Part shown: positions 16,588-24,977 of the stretch, piece by piece
Numbering within the stretch: the stretch's first letter is position 1
Layout: every line of letters begins with the position of its first letter
Position numbers and translations under genes: made by a program
Assembly: GCA_007123265.1 (NCBI GenBank)
Contig: SKLK01000159.1
Location: 1-32,976 of the forward strand
Reading direction: 5' to 3'
Length of the DNA stretch: 32,976 nucleotides
Source: Kiritimatiellia bacterium
Lineage (GTDB): Bacteria; Verrucomicrobiota; Kiritimatiellia; SLAD01
Notes under the pieces: model-generated
What the model saw: the letters and a program-made list of their open reading frames with translations, nothing else
What the model was told of the DNA's origin: nothing
The model's database searches: none

Positions 16588-16596
16588 TGCTAGACT
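16588..16596 (+). promoter_or_regulatory. Candidate extended -10 promoter of era
   Basis: TGCTAGACT fits the extended -10 pattern TGnTAnnnT. It ends 6 bases before the era ATG at 16603, so transcription would start at or next to the start codon. No usable ribosome site precedes the ATG. Together these suggest a leaderless era transcript. No good -35 is visible, as often holds for extended -10 promoters. Confidence 0.35.
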
Positions 16597-16602
16597 GGAC
16601 GC

Positions 16603-17535
16603 ATGGACACGGAATCAACAGCGGCAACGTCCGACGCAACGCGGGCGGGGGTCTTGGCAGTGGTGGGGGCGGCTAATGTGGGTAAATCCACATTGGTCAA
16701 TGCCATGGTGGGGGAAAAAGTCACCATCGTCAGCCCCGTCGTACAAACGACCCGGAACGTGGTGCGGGCGATTTTGACGGAACCCAGGGGGCAGTTGGTC
16801 TTTATGGATACCCCTGGCGTGCATCGCGCCCAATATGATTTGGGCCGGATGATGAACCGAATGGCGCGTCAAGCGGCGGAGGGGGTGGACGCCATCCTGT
16901 TGGTGGTGGACGGAAGCCGTCCGCCCCGCGAGGAGGATGAGGGGTGGATGCGGCGATTGCTCCGACCGGATATGGAGGCCGCCGTTTGGATCCTATGCAA
17001 TAAAGCGGATCTTCCTGCGAATCAGGTAAAGGCCTATGAGGAGTGTTGGGACCGCTTGCAGACGGAAAAAGAGCGGACGCGGGACGTGCGCTGGCGATCT
17101 ATTTCCGCTAAGGCGGGCACGGGTGTGGAGGATCTGGTCACGGACTTGATCGACTCGATGCCCATCGGACCGCTGCTGTTTCCAGCGGATGTCTTGACCG
17201 ATTACCCCCGCAAGTTGGCCATTGCCGATACGATTCGGGAAAAGTATGTGACGCGGCTGAACGATGAGTTGCCGCATGCGATTGCGATTTGGATCGATAC
17301 GATTAATGAGTCGCCCGCCAAATGGTCGGTGCAGGGCACGGTCTATGTGAACCGTAACTCGCAAAAAGGGATTGTGCTCGGACAGAAGGGCCGCTTGCTG
17401 AAACAGGTCTGTCGCGAAGCCGAGGCGGAGTTGACCGAGCTCTACGAGGTGCCTGTTAAACTTCAGCTTTGGGTTAAATGTGAAAAGGATTGGGCCCGCA
17501 ATTTCTGGATGTTACGAAAGATGGGCTACGCATGA
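16603..17535 (+). CDS. era: GTPase Era
   Basis: Era is an essential GTPase that binds 16S rRNA near its 3' end and helps 30S subunit maturation at the ribosome and inner membrane. The 310-residue protein shows G1 GAANVGKST (residues 22-30), the switch I threonines TTR (49-51), G3 DTPG (69-72), G4 NKAD (133-136) and G5 SAKAG. A C-terminal KH domain follows, with GQKG and VKLQLWVKCEKDWARN. Length and domain order are those of standard Era, and a single G domain rules out Der. The divergent addB-like gene starts 104 bases upstream. The stop overlaps the start of the next gene in ATGA (17532-17535), indicating translational coupling. Confidence 0.95.
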   Translation: MDTESTAATSDATRAGVLAVVGAANVGKSTLVNAMVGEKVTIVSPVVQTTRNVVRAILTEPRGQLVFMDTPGVHRAQYDLGRMMNRMARQAAEGVDAILLVVDGSRPPREEDEGWMRRLLRPDMEAAVWILCNKADLPANQVKAYEECWDRLQTEKERTRDVRWRSISAKAGTGVEDLVTDLIDSMPIGPLLFPADVLTDYPRKLAIADTIREKYVTRLNDELPHAIAIWIDTINESPAKWSVQGTVYVNRNSQKGIVLGQKGRLLKQVCREAEAELTELYEVPVKLQLWVKCEKDWARNFWMLRKMGYA

Positions 17536-19253
17536 CCGGCGCTGAAACGCCGATACCTCCCAAGGTGTGGTGGGCGAGCGTTTGCTTGTTGTTCGTATTG
17601 GGCGTAGCGCCCTATTGGCAGGGGCGTTCGTTTGCGTTTGTCTACGATGACCATGGGCAAATCGTCGATAACGCCTTTTTGACCTCTGAACAGCGGTGGG
17701 CGGACTTATTTTCGTTACGCACGTTAAGTGACCCGACCCTGATCAACGGGCGCCGTCCGTTGACGTTGTTGTCGCACTTGCTGGATCGCACGTGGTGGGG
17801 GCTTAACCCGATTGGATGGCATTTAACAAACTACCTGCTTCATGCCCTCAACGGGATTCTCTTGTTTACGCTATTGATTCGATTGAGCCGGTACGCGCCC
17901 GCATCCCGGCCCCATCCGTCGGCCGTTTTCCTAGCGGCCCTGTGTGTGGTATGGCATCCGGCCATGGTCGAAGCGGTTCAAGTACCGGCGTTTCGGCCTG
18001 ATCTAATTGTCGTCTTCTTCTTGTTGATGACGCTGCATACGGTGTTTCCGGCTGCCACCGGTCGATCGCTCGGTACGGCGTTTCGACTGGCATTGGCTAG
18101 TTTCTCGGCTTTGGCGGCGGTCCTGGCGAAGGAATCCGGTGTCATCGCCCTCGCCAGTGTTTGGCTGATGTGGTGGATATTTCCCCGTACACGAGGGTCG
18201 CTTAGGCAGATGATGGGGTGGAGCGGCGTGACCCTGCTACTGATTGCCGGCTTTTGGGGCTTGTGCATGCGCGTGGGTGCGGACGCAGCGGTACCCTCAT
18301 CGTGGCAAGCGTTGGGCGCGGAGTGGAATGGCCGCTCGCTGTTGCCGCCGACCAATTTCCTGACCATGCCTTGGCTATGGGCGCATTACCTGTGGCTGTT
18401 GGTGTGGCCGGTCGGGTTGTTGGTGGATCACGTGGTGCCCCCGGTCACCCAGTTGATGGATTTCCGCTTATGGATCGGGCTGGCGGTGGGGTTGCTCACG
18501 GTGGCCTTTTGGTGGCGGACGGACCGGGAACAGGTCTGGCGTCGTTTTGGATTGGGCTTGACCCTACTTGGATTCGCGCCAGTCTCAAATCTTGTCCCCC
18601 TGTTGAATCCAGTGGCGGAACGCTATATGCCGCCGATGGTGCTGGGTTTCGCCATTTGGTTGATGCTGGGCTGGCAGGGACAGGGCCACGTTCGGCGTTG
18701 GATGTGGGGGCGTATCATCTATCTAACCCTACTGTTGGTGTGGACGATACTGCGCGTCCCGGTGTTTGCCAGCGATCACACGCTCTGGCACCAGACGGTC
18801 AAAGACCAACCGCGCAGTGCTCGTGCGCATACGTGGGTGGGCCTACTGGCCCGGCAGGCGGGCGACGTGGATCGGGCGCTACACCATTATCAGCAAGCGC
18901 AGCAACTAAACCCGTATGATCTTACGCCGTTGATTAATCAAGCGTTGATACACGGCCAGCGCGGGGAACTGGCAGAGGCCGCCCGCTTGATGGAGCAAGC
19001 CTTGGCCATACGCCCATCCTTCCCCCCCGTACACGCGACCTTGGCGATGATTCGCTATCAGCAAGGGGATGGCGTCGCCGCCTTGGCGCATCTGGATGAA
19101 GCCTTGCGCTTGGACCCCTACCATCTACCTGCGCGTCGGCTCCGTATACAGCTTCACCGGCAAACCGGCCATTGGTCCGCAGTGCGCACGGATGCCGAAT
19201 GGTTGCGCGAGCGGTATCCGGACGATCCGCTCTTGCGGGGCCTGCCACCCTAG
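17532..19253 (+). CDS. Multispanning membrane protein with C-terminal TPRs, GT-C glycosyltransferase-like
   Basis: The 573-residue protein has about ten hydrophobic segments in the first 420 residues, then tetratricopeptide repeats from about 429 to 565 (for example HTWVGLLARQAGDVDRALHH and ALAIRPSFPPVHATLAMIRY). An acidic FVYDDHGQI at residues 36-44, right after the first membrane segment, is where GT-C fold transferases carry their catalytic Asp. The architecture matches the TMTC-like family (transmembrane plus TPR), whose eukaryotic members are O-mannosyltransferases. Substrate and donor cannot be told from the sequence. The ATG lies within the era stop (ATGA), so translation is probably coupled to era. 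The gene converges with potD across only 19 bases. Confidence 0.75.
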   Translation: MTGAETPIPPKVWWASVCLLFVLGVAPYWQGRSFAFVYDDHGQIVDNAFLTSEQRWADLFSLRTLSDPTLINGRRPLTLLSHLLDRTWWGLNPIGWHLTNYLLHALNGILLFTLLIRLSRYAPASRPHPSAVFLAALCVVWHPAMVEAVQVPAFRPDLIVVFFLLMTLHTVFPAATGRSLGTAFRLALASFSALAAVLAKESGVIALASVWLMWWIFPRTRGSLRQMMGWSGVTLLLIAGFWGLCMRVGADAAVPSSWQALGAEWNGRSLLPPTNFLTMPWLWAHYLWLLVWPVGLLVDHVVPPVTQLMDFRLWIGLAVGLLTVAFWWRTDREQVWRRFGLGLTLLGFAPVSNLVPLLNPVAERYMPPMVLGFAIWLMLGWQGQGHVRRWMWGRIIYLTLLLVWTILRVPVFASDHTLWHQTVKDQPRSARAHTWVGLLARQAGDVDRALHHYQQAQQLNPYDLTPLINQALIHGQRGELAEAARLMEQALAIRPSFPPVHATLAMIRYQQGDGVAALAHLDEALRLDPYHLPARRLRIQLHRQTGHWSAVRTDAEWLRERYPDDPLLRGLPP

Positions 19254-19272
19254 GCCGACCCCGCTCTGGATA

Positions 19273-20307
19273 TCAATTGGCGGCCTTTATTTGGTCCCAG
19301 ATCCGGATGTACAAGGCGTTGTGCTCTCCCAAATCCTCGATCACCTCACTACGGGCACGGATTTCAGGTGCCAAATTGATCGCCGGATCATTCAATATCT
19401 CTTCGTCAATCAACTCATACGCGCCCACATTCGGGGCGAGGAAATACACATATTCCGTATTGGCCGCAGCCACTTCCGGACGATGCAAAAAGTTGATGAA
19501 GTGGTGGGCTAGTTCCACTTGTCGAGCGCCTTGAGGGATGACCATTTCGTCCAAGGCAATCGATACGCCTTCCTCCGGGATCAGATAGACCACCTGATCA
19601 TTTTCCTCCATCACTTGCATGATGTCGCCATTGTATCCGTGTACCAGCAGGAACTCGCCGGATGCGATGCCGTTCTTGTATTGCTCGTTCTCGAATTTCG
19701 CCAAATTTCGTTTCCACTCAATCACTTGGTCGCGGGCCGCTTCGAGTTCCTGCTCGTTACGGGTGTTCAGGCTGTAGCCCAGGTATTTGAGCGCCGCGCC
19801 GATGGTTTCGCGCATGTCGTCCAACATGGTCATGCGCCCGCGCAGGTCGGATCGGCTTAACATGGACCAGGACGGGACCACATCCGTGACCAGATCCGCG
19901 CGGTAGGCCAGCCCGGCATTACTCAACATGTAGGGAATGGAGTAGGCCAGCGTGGGATCGGCGCTTAATCCGATATAGTCCGGATCGAGATAATCGATAT
20001 TCGGAATCAAGCTAAGGTCGAGGGGCAACAGCATATTGTGTTGTTGCATGATCTGGACCATGTAGCTACTGGGAAAGATCACGTCGTAGCCGCGGGCGCC
20101 GGCCCGCAAGCGCGCAAACATGCTTTCGTTGCTGTCGAACGTGTCGAGCACCACGCGGCAATCGAATTCACGCTCGAACTCGCGAATCAATCCCGGCTTG
20201 ATATAATCGGCCCAGTTGTAAATGTAGAGCGTTTGTCGGTCCCGGCCGCAACCGGTCACCAAGACCACCAATAGCAGCAAGCCTGCCCAGCGTTTAATCC
20301 ACTTCAT
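19273..20307 (-). CDS. potD: Spermidine/putrescine ABC transporter, substrate-binding lipoprotein
   Basis: This is the envelope-anchored binding protein that delivers polyamines to the PotABC importer. The 344-residue protein is close to E. coli PotD (348). It begins with a lipoprotein signal, hydrophobic LLLLVVLVTGC, with the lipidated Cys in VTGC. Family motifs follow: LYIYNWADYI, FDCRVVLDTFDSNE, YDVIFPSSYMV, LVHGYNGDIMQV and IPEEGVSIALDEMVIPQGA. A strong AGGAGGAA (20315-20322) precedes the ATG, although the gene overlaps potC by 14 bases, so the binding protein may be made in excess over the permeases. Polyamine specificity is inferred from the whole operon. Confidence 0.93.
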   Translation of the reverse strand: MKWIKRWAGLLLLVVLVTGCGRDRQTLYIYNWADYIKPGLIREFEREFDCRVVLDTFDSNESMFARLRAGARGYDVIFPSSYMVQIMQQHNMLLPLDLSLIPNIDYLDPDYIGLSADPTLAYSIPYMLSNAGLAYRADLVTDVVPSWSMLSRSDLRGRMTMLDDMRETIGAALKYLGYSLNTRNEQELEAARDQVIEWKRNLAKFENEQYKNGIASGEFLLVHGYNGDIMQVMEENDQVVYLIPEEGVSIALDEMVIPQGARQVELAHHFINFLHRPEVAAANTEYVYFLAPNVGAYELIDEEILNDPAINLAPEIRARSEVIEDLGEHNALYIRIWDQIKAAN

Positions 20308-21079
20308 GACGATGTTCCTCCTGCGTTAAGTGCTGTACCAGCCAAACAATCAAGAAAGTAACCACCAGCAAGAGCGTCGACAAGGCATTTATGAGTGGCG
20401 GGGAGCCGTGCTTGATCATGCTGTAGATCTGAATGGGCAACGTGGTGGCGCCGGGGCCGGTGACGAAAAAGGTGATGACGAAATCATCAATCGATAACGT
20501 GAACGCCAATAAGCCGCCGGCCGCGATGCCGGGCGCCAGCAGGGGGAGCAGGACCCGCCACGTGGTGGTCCACCAGGTGGCGCCCAAGTCGCGTGCGGCT
20601 TCCAGAATGGAGTCGTCGAAATCCTGCAAACGCGCCAGCACCACCATGGCCACGTAGCTGACACAGAAGGAGGTATGGGCCAGAAAAATCGTGATCAAGC
20701 CCAGTTGCATACCGATGCCGACAAAGAACAAGAGCAGGCTGATGCCCATGAGAATGTCGGGTACGACAAGCGGAGTATAGATTAACGTGTAGTGCACCCG
20801 TTGTAAACGGGTATGGTAGCGATGGAGCGCGTATGCGGCGATGGAGCCCAGCACCATCGACACGATGGTCGAGCTAAGGGCGACGATCACGGTGTTCTGG
20901 AGCGCGAACCAGATATCGCGCTCGGCAAACAGGCGGATGTACCAGCGCCAGGAAAACCCTTCCCACGAACTGCTGAATCGGGACGCGTTAAAGGAGTGCA
21001 GGATCAAGACGCCGATCGGCAGATAGAAAAAGATCAGCACGGCCCACGTGGTGTAGAGCGGAATCCGGCTACGCTTCAT
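20294..21079 (-). CDS. potC: Spermidine/putrescine ABC transporter permease PotC
   Basis: This 261-residue inner membrane permease forms the channel with PotB. It has about six hydrophobic segments, starting with YTTWAVLIFFYLPIGVLIL. It carries the coupling-helix EAA motif, EAARDLGATWWTTTWRVLLP, which contacts the PotA ATPase. The IDDFVITFF segment is also typical of PotC. The open frame begins at 21124, but MKRSRIPLYT at 21079 is the family-like start and overlaps the potB stop by four bases (ATGA). GGGGAGA precedes it within potB. Its own stop overlaps the start of potD by 14 bases. Confidence 0.93.
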   Translation of the reverse strand: MKRSRIPLYTTWAVLIFFYLPIGVLILHSFNASRFSSSWEGFSWRWYIRLFAERDIWFALQNTVIVALSSTIVSMVLGSIAAYALHRYHTRLQRVHYTLIYTPLVVPDILMGISLLLFFVGIGMQLGLITIFLAHTSFCVSYVAMVVLARLQDFDDSILEAARDLGATWWTTTWRVLLPLLAPGIAAGGLLAFTLSIDDFVITFFVTGPGATTLPIQIYSMIKHGSPPLINALSTLLLVVTFLIVWLVQHLTQEEHRHEVD

Positions 21080-21954
21080 GGTCGCGTCTCCCCGCGGCGT
21101 CGGCCCTGCATGTACAGCACCCACAGCATGGGAGCCATAACGGCCAAGGTCAAACTGGCCGAAAGGGCGCTGGCATGCGGCAGGTTACGATCCACAAACG
21201 TGCGCTGGGCAATCTTGTTGCCGATCATTTCGCTGCGTGTCCCGCCGACAATGTCGGGAATGATATACATTCCCAATGAGGGAATCAGGACCATCAAGAC
21301 CGCTGTCAACAGTCCGCGCCGGATACCAGGTAGAAAGATTTGCCGGAACGCCCGCCAGCGGCTGGCACCCAAATCCCGGGCGGCCTCGACCAGCCGGAAA
21401 TCGAATCGTTCGGCTGCCGCATAAATGGGCAGGATCGCAAATGGGAGCAGCGTATAAATCATCACCAGCAAAACGGTCCCGGCATGGTAGAGCAGGATGG
21501 CATCGGCGTCGGCCAGTCGCAGGAAAACGAGGGCCCGTTTCACATAGCCGTCGGGGTGCAAAAGCACTTTCCAAGCAAATATCCGAATTAGGAAACTGGT
21601 CCAAAACGGGATCACGGTCAATAACACCAAAAGCCGTCGCCAGCGATAGGGTGCGCGGGCAATGTAGTAACCGCATGGGAGCGCCAGCGCGATGCAGGAA
21701 ACCGTGGTCACCGCGCTGATCCAAAGGGTTCGCCAAATGATAGCCGGATAGTTCGGGTTACGGAGGCTGCGCACTGTTTCGAGGGTCCATCCGGCGCCGA
21801 CGCCGCCCCAAGGATCCGATGGCTTGAACGCGATGGCGAAGACCAGCGCGGTGGGAATGACGAACAGGATAAACAGCCAGGTAAACGGTGCGGCGGTCAA
21901 CAGCCACTCAGCGACCGTTTGTCGCCGCGCCCCGGGGTGGTCATGGCTGCTCAT
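21076..21954 (-). CDS. potB: Spermidine/putrescine ABC transporter permease PotB
   Basis: This 292-residue inner membrane permease pairs with PotC. The N-terminus has a cytoplasmic head and a hydrophobic segment, WLFILFVIPTALVFAIAF, then about five more membrane segments. The EAA coupling motif is VEAARDLGASRWRAFRQIFL. GLLTAVLMVLIPSLGMYIIPDIVGG matches the conserved PotB/PotH C-terminal region. The start overlaps the potA stop by four bases, and the stop overlaps potC by four, so all four transport genes form one translationally coupled chain. Confidence 0.93.
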   Translation of the reverse strand: MSSHDHPGARRQTVAEWLLTAAPFTWLFILFVIPTALVFAIAFKPSDPWGGVGAGWTLETVRSLRNPNYPAIIWRTLWISAVTTVSCIALALPCGYYIARAPYRWRRLLVLLTVIPFWTSFLIRIFAWKVLLHPDGYVKRALVFLRLADADAILLYHAGTVLLVMIYTLLPFAILPIYAAAERFDFRLVEAARDLGASRWRAFRQIFLPGIRRGLLTAVLMVLIPSLGMYIIPDIVGGTRSEMIGNKIAQRTFVDRNLPHASALSASLTLAVMAPMLWVLYMQGRRRGETRP

Positions 21955-23087
21955 CCGGCGGGCATCTCCAGTAGTTCCTCATCGGTTTGACTATAGCGAT
22001 CCAGCATATACCCGTCATCGGCATGCCACCAAATCCAGACCTCGTCCTCCCAGCGAATCGGCTTTTGGTCGAGCAGAAACCGGCTGTGCTGTTGCGTGAT
22101 CGCAAGGCGGTACTCCTGTACATGTACGAGGAACTTGGTTTGTGCGCCAAGGTATACGACTTCCGCCACGCGGCCCCGCACACAGTTGGCGCGTGCTTCG
22201 TTCGGGGGGGGATCCAGCGAGAGGCGGAATTTCTCCGGGCGAACGCTCAAATGCACCAGGTCACCCCGTTGTTTGCGCTTATCGTTGTAACACATGACAT
22301 CGGGAAAGCCATCAATGCGAAGCCGGCAATAGTCGGGTTCGATCAATTCGGTCACCACCCCGTCAAAAAAGTTGGAATCGCCAATGAACGCCGCCACGAA
22401 ACTGCTGTTCGGGGTCTCATAGATCTCTGCCGGTGCGCCCAGTTGCTCAATCCGGCCATGATTCATTACCGCGATCCGGTCACTCAAACTCATGGCCTCG
22501 CCTTGATCATGGGTGACATAGACAAAGGTAATACCCACTTGATCATGAATTTGATCCAGCTCCAGCAACATCCGTTGGCGCAATTTCAAGTCCAAGGCCG
22601 CCAATGGCTCGTCCAGAAGCAGCACGTCCGGCTGGTTGATCAAGGCCCGCGCAATGGCGACCCGTTGTTTTTGGCCACCACTGATCTGGCTCGGCTTTTT
22701 GCGTGCGTGCGCGTTCAATTGGATCAAGTCGATCATGGCATCGACCGCTGACTTGATTTCGGCGGCGGGACGTTTGGCGACGCGCAAGCCGAAGGCGATA
22801 TTTTCCCAGACGGAGAGATGGGGGAAGAGCGCGTAATTCTGAAAGATGGTATTCACCTTGCGCCGGTTTGGCGGCAAATCGGTAATGTCGACACCCTCCA
22901 ACAGAATGCGGCCGACATCGGGCCGCTCAAAGCCTGCGACCATACGTAGCAGCGTGGTCTTGCCACAGCCACTGGGACCCAACAGGGAAAAGAACTCGCC
23001 TTTGCGAATCGACAAATCCACCTGGTCGACCGCGTGGATGTCTCCATAGGTCTTACGTACCTGGTTGAAATGCAGGAATGGGGTCAT
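21951..23087 (-). CDS. potA: Spermidine/putrescine ABC transporter ATP-binding protein
   Basis: This ATPase drives polyamine import through PotBC. With the ATG at 23087 the protein is 378 residues, exactly the usual PotA length; a GTG two codons upstream (23093) is a less likely start. It shows Walker A GPSGCGKT (37-44), the Q-loop FQNYALFPH, the signature ISGGQKQR (135-142), Walker B VLLLDEP (155-161) and the H-loop His193 (VTHDQ). A C-terminal TOBE-type domain follows (VHLSVRPEKFRLS, KFLVHVQEYRLAITQQ). No clear ribosome site is visible. The gene starts 15 bases after the aspartic protease-like gene, so both may share a transcript. Confidence 0.95.
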   Translation of the reverse strand: MTPFLHFNQVRKTYGDIHAVDQVDLSIRKGEFFSLLGPSGCGKTTLLRMVAGFERPDVGRILLEGVDITDLPPNRRKVNTIFQNYALFPHLSVWENIAFGLRVAKRPAAEIKSAVDAMIDLIQLNAHARKKPSQISGGQKQRVAIARALINQPDVLLLDEPLAALDLKLRQRMLLELDQIHDQVGITFVYVTHDQGEAMSLSDRIAVMNHGRIEQLGAPAEIYETPNSSFVAAFIGDSNFFDGVVTELIEPDYCRLRIDGFPDVMCYNDKRKQRGDLVHLSVRPEKFRLSLDPPPNEARANCVRGRVAEVVYLGAQTKFLVHVQEYRLAITQQHSRFLLDQKPIRWEDEVWIWWHADDGYMLDRYSQTDEELLEMPAG

Positions 23088-23102
23088 GGCCACAGGAACC
23101 GA

Positions 23103-24080
23103 TCACGGGCGCTCAAAATAAGCGATTCGTTGCCTGGTGTCGAACGTGACGATGAACCGGTTGAGCACATGGCCTCCGATTCGGGGCAAGTCCGGAATTC
23201 CCAAAGCCAAGGTTTCGACATCGGTGTGCGCAACGTTTCTCAACACCAGATCGCCGATCATGACCTGTCGGGCATGGGATGGCAGGTCCAGGTTGGAGGC
23301 CAACGCGAATTCGCCCAAACTATCAAGGGCAAACAGCGTTTCCATGCCGTCGATGTATCCTTCAAGCACAAAAATACCGAAATAGTCCCGCAACGGCACT
23401 TGCGCGATTAAGCGCTCAGCGTCGGGTTTATAAGGGTTAGTCGTGGAGAACAGGATGGTTCGATTCGGAAAGTCGATTTGGACGAAATGAAAGGCCCGGA
23501 TAAAGTCGCCGCCAAGGATCAACGGCACATCCATTTTCAGGTCTCGTTTCAGGATGTCGAGGGGACCGTGGGCGGCCTTGACATAGACCAAGGCGGTATC
23601 GACATGCAGACCATTGATGACCAGACGCGATACCACGCTCAAATAGCCCGGCACCGCATCGCGCACATGTGCGGGAAAGAGTCGATGGGGCGGGGGGCCG
23701 ATGGGAATGATGCCTTCCCGTTCGGACAAGCCGAATTCCACCCAGTTGGCGCGGGCACTGGTGTCGAGTAGCGCGGTGTACTCCTGCGCGCCGCGCATCC
23801 GCACCACCAGGGCGGGCACGGTGGAATCGCGTCGTCCCTGAAACTCAACGCGCGCGAATCGATCGGCATGGACCCGGTTTCCACCGGTAAAGACCGGACC
23901 GAAATCGGACTCGTAGCGAGTCAACCAGAAGCGGCGCTCATCCTGAGCCCGTGAAAAGAACACCTCGCGATCCCGCGCGGAGAGCGGCGTAATCGTGGGG
24001 GCCTTGCGGCTGGCACAGCCGAAGCTGGTTCCCACGAATAGGACCAGCATGATCCAGCGGATGCAGGATGCAGCATTCAC
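23103..24080 (-). CDS. Lipoprotein with two aspartic protease-like lobes, altered active-site motifs
   Basis: The 325-residue product has a hydrophobic signal (IMLVLFVGTSFGC) ending in a lipobox-like SFGC with Cys22, so it is probably a lipoprotein facing the periplasm. The rest looks like two retropepsin-like lobes in one chain. Lobe 1 (about 95-215) has LLDTSA (Asp106) and then ILGGDFIRAFHFVQIDFPNR. Lobe 2 (about 237-325) has FALDSLG (Asp253) and then IGGHVLNRFIVTFDTRQRIA. Each lobe has one Asp where the catalytic residue belongs, but DTSA and DSLG replace the usual DTGA/DSGA, so activity is uncertain. It lies 15 bases upstream of potA. AGGGGGG lies about 12 bases before the ATG. Confidence 0.6.
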   Translation of the reverse strand: MNAASCIRWIMLVLFVGTSFGCASRKAPTITPLSARDREVFFSRAQDERRFWLTRYESDFGPVFTGGNRVHADRFARVEFQGRRDSTVPALVVRMRGAQEYTALLDTSARANWVEFGLSEREGIIPIGPPPHRLFPAHVRDAVPGYLSVVSRLVINGLHVDTALVYVKAAHGPLDILKRDLKMDVPLILGGDFIRAFHFVQIDFPNRTILFSTTNPYKPDAERLIAQVPLRDYFGIFVLEGYIDGMETLFALDSLGEFALASNLDLPSHARQVMIGDLVLRNVAHTDVETLALGIPDLPRIGGHVLNRFIVTFDTRQRIAYFERP

Positions 24081-24161
24081 GTTCTATCCCCCCTTTGCAT
24101 GATGATTACTCGTATTAACGGGTACTTGTAAACGGATTGTTCCGGTTGACGTCACCCTGTA

Positions 24162-24977
24162 CTAAGTCTTTTCAGCCTCATTATCCGGAGCGTCCTCGTT
24201 GGGGGGATCGGTATCATCCGGAACATCCGGTTCGGCTGCTGAGTCGGTTTCCTCTTCGGGGCGGGTCGGTGCCCGGGCCTCCACATAGGCATTCAAGCCG
24301 GCACCTTCTTCGACCGCCAAATGCGCGGTCTTAATGCGGCCCAGCAAGTGCCCGGTGGCCCGCACGGTAACATGCCCCGAAGCCTCAATATCCGCCTTCA
24401 ATTCACCGGCCACGTCGACATCACCCAACTTCATCGGCGAATGAAAGTCATGCGAAGCGCCGGGACCGATGCGCAAGTCGCGCGTATCGATCATCGCCTC
24501 AGGTATCACAGCGCCTTGCACCAGCTCCAGACTGCGGTAGGCCTTCAGCACACCGGACTTGGCGGTGCCCTCGAGCACAATGTGATTCGCGGTAATCGAG
24601 CCTCCGTCCAGAATAGCGCTTTTGGTTAATACCACCTTGCCTGCCGTCACCAACTCGTCACTGAATCCTCCCGTAATCTTCTCATCTTTCAGGCTGAGCC
24701 GGGCTCCGCATTTCGGGCATTGGGTGACCTCTGCGCGACCCCGCATGACGAATTGAAACTGGCAGGTATAACAGACGATGTCGTTTTGGGTCGGCATCAC
24801 CGTCCGGCCAATATTCATGGCCTTGCGGGGCGTACCCTTGCGGGCCTCGGCGCGCTTGGCCTCCAGCTCCTCATCCACCTCGGGTTTGGCGGAATACCGT
24901 TTTTCGCGCTGATGGAGCTGGGTCGCCCGTAAGGTAACGAGCCCGTCCACAAACTTTGTTTTGCCACGTTCAGGCAT
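24162..24977 (-). CDS. Bactofilin-like polymer-forming protein with zinc ribbon and acidic tail
   Basis: The 271-residue protein has three parts. A basic N-terminus (1-60) leads to a four-cysteine zinc ribbon (Cys69, Cys72, Cys87, Cys90, as CYTC and CPKC). A bactofilin-type beta-helix follows (about 105-235) with the repeating short strands of polymer-forming cytoskeletal proteins (KVVLTKSAILDGGSITANHI, DVDVAGELKADIEASGHVTV). The last 34 residues are rich in Asp, Glu and Pro and probably disordered. Ordinary bactofilins are 100-200 residues without a zinc ribbon. An in-frame TGA at 24989-24987 bounds the frame upstream; ATG 24977 is preferred over the GTG at 24986. It lies 178 bases after the short bactofilin gene, on the same strand. 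Confidence 0.8.
   Translation of the reverse strand: MPERGKTKFVDGLVTLRATQLHQREKRYSAKPEVDEELEAKRAEARKGTPRKAMNIGRTVMPTQNDIVCYTCQFQFVMRGRAEVTQCPKCGARLSLKDEKITGGFSDELVTAGKVVLTKSAILDGGSITANHIVLEGTAKSGVLKAYRSLELVQGAVIPEAMIDTRDLRIGPGASHDFHSPMKLGDVDVAGELKADIEASGHVTVRATGHLLGRIKTAHLAVEEGAGLNAYVEARAPTRPEEETDSAAEPDVPDDTDPPNEDAPDNEAEKT

Noticed and set aside
19254-19272. Terminator between the convergent TPR gene and potD
   Set aside because: Only 19 bases separate the genes and they hold no stem followed by a T-run.
24147-24154. TGACGTCA palindrome upstream of the protease-like gene
   Set aside because: An isolated 8-base palindrome occurs often by chance and no second half-site or promoter context supports an operator.
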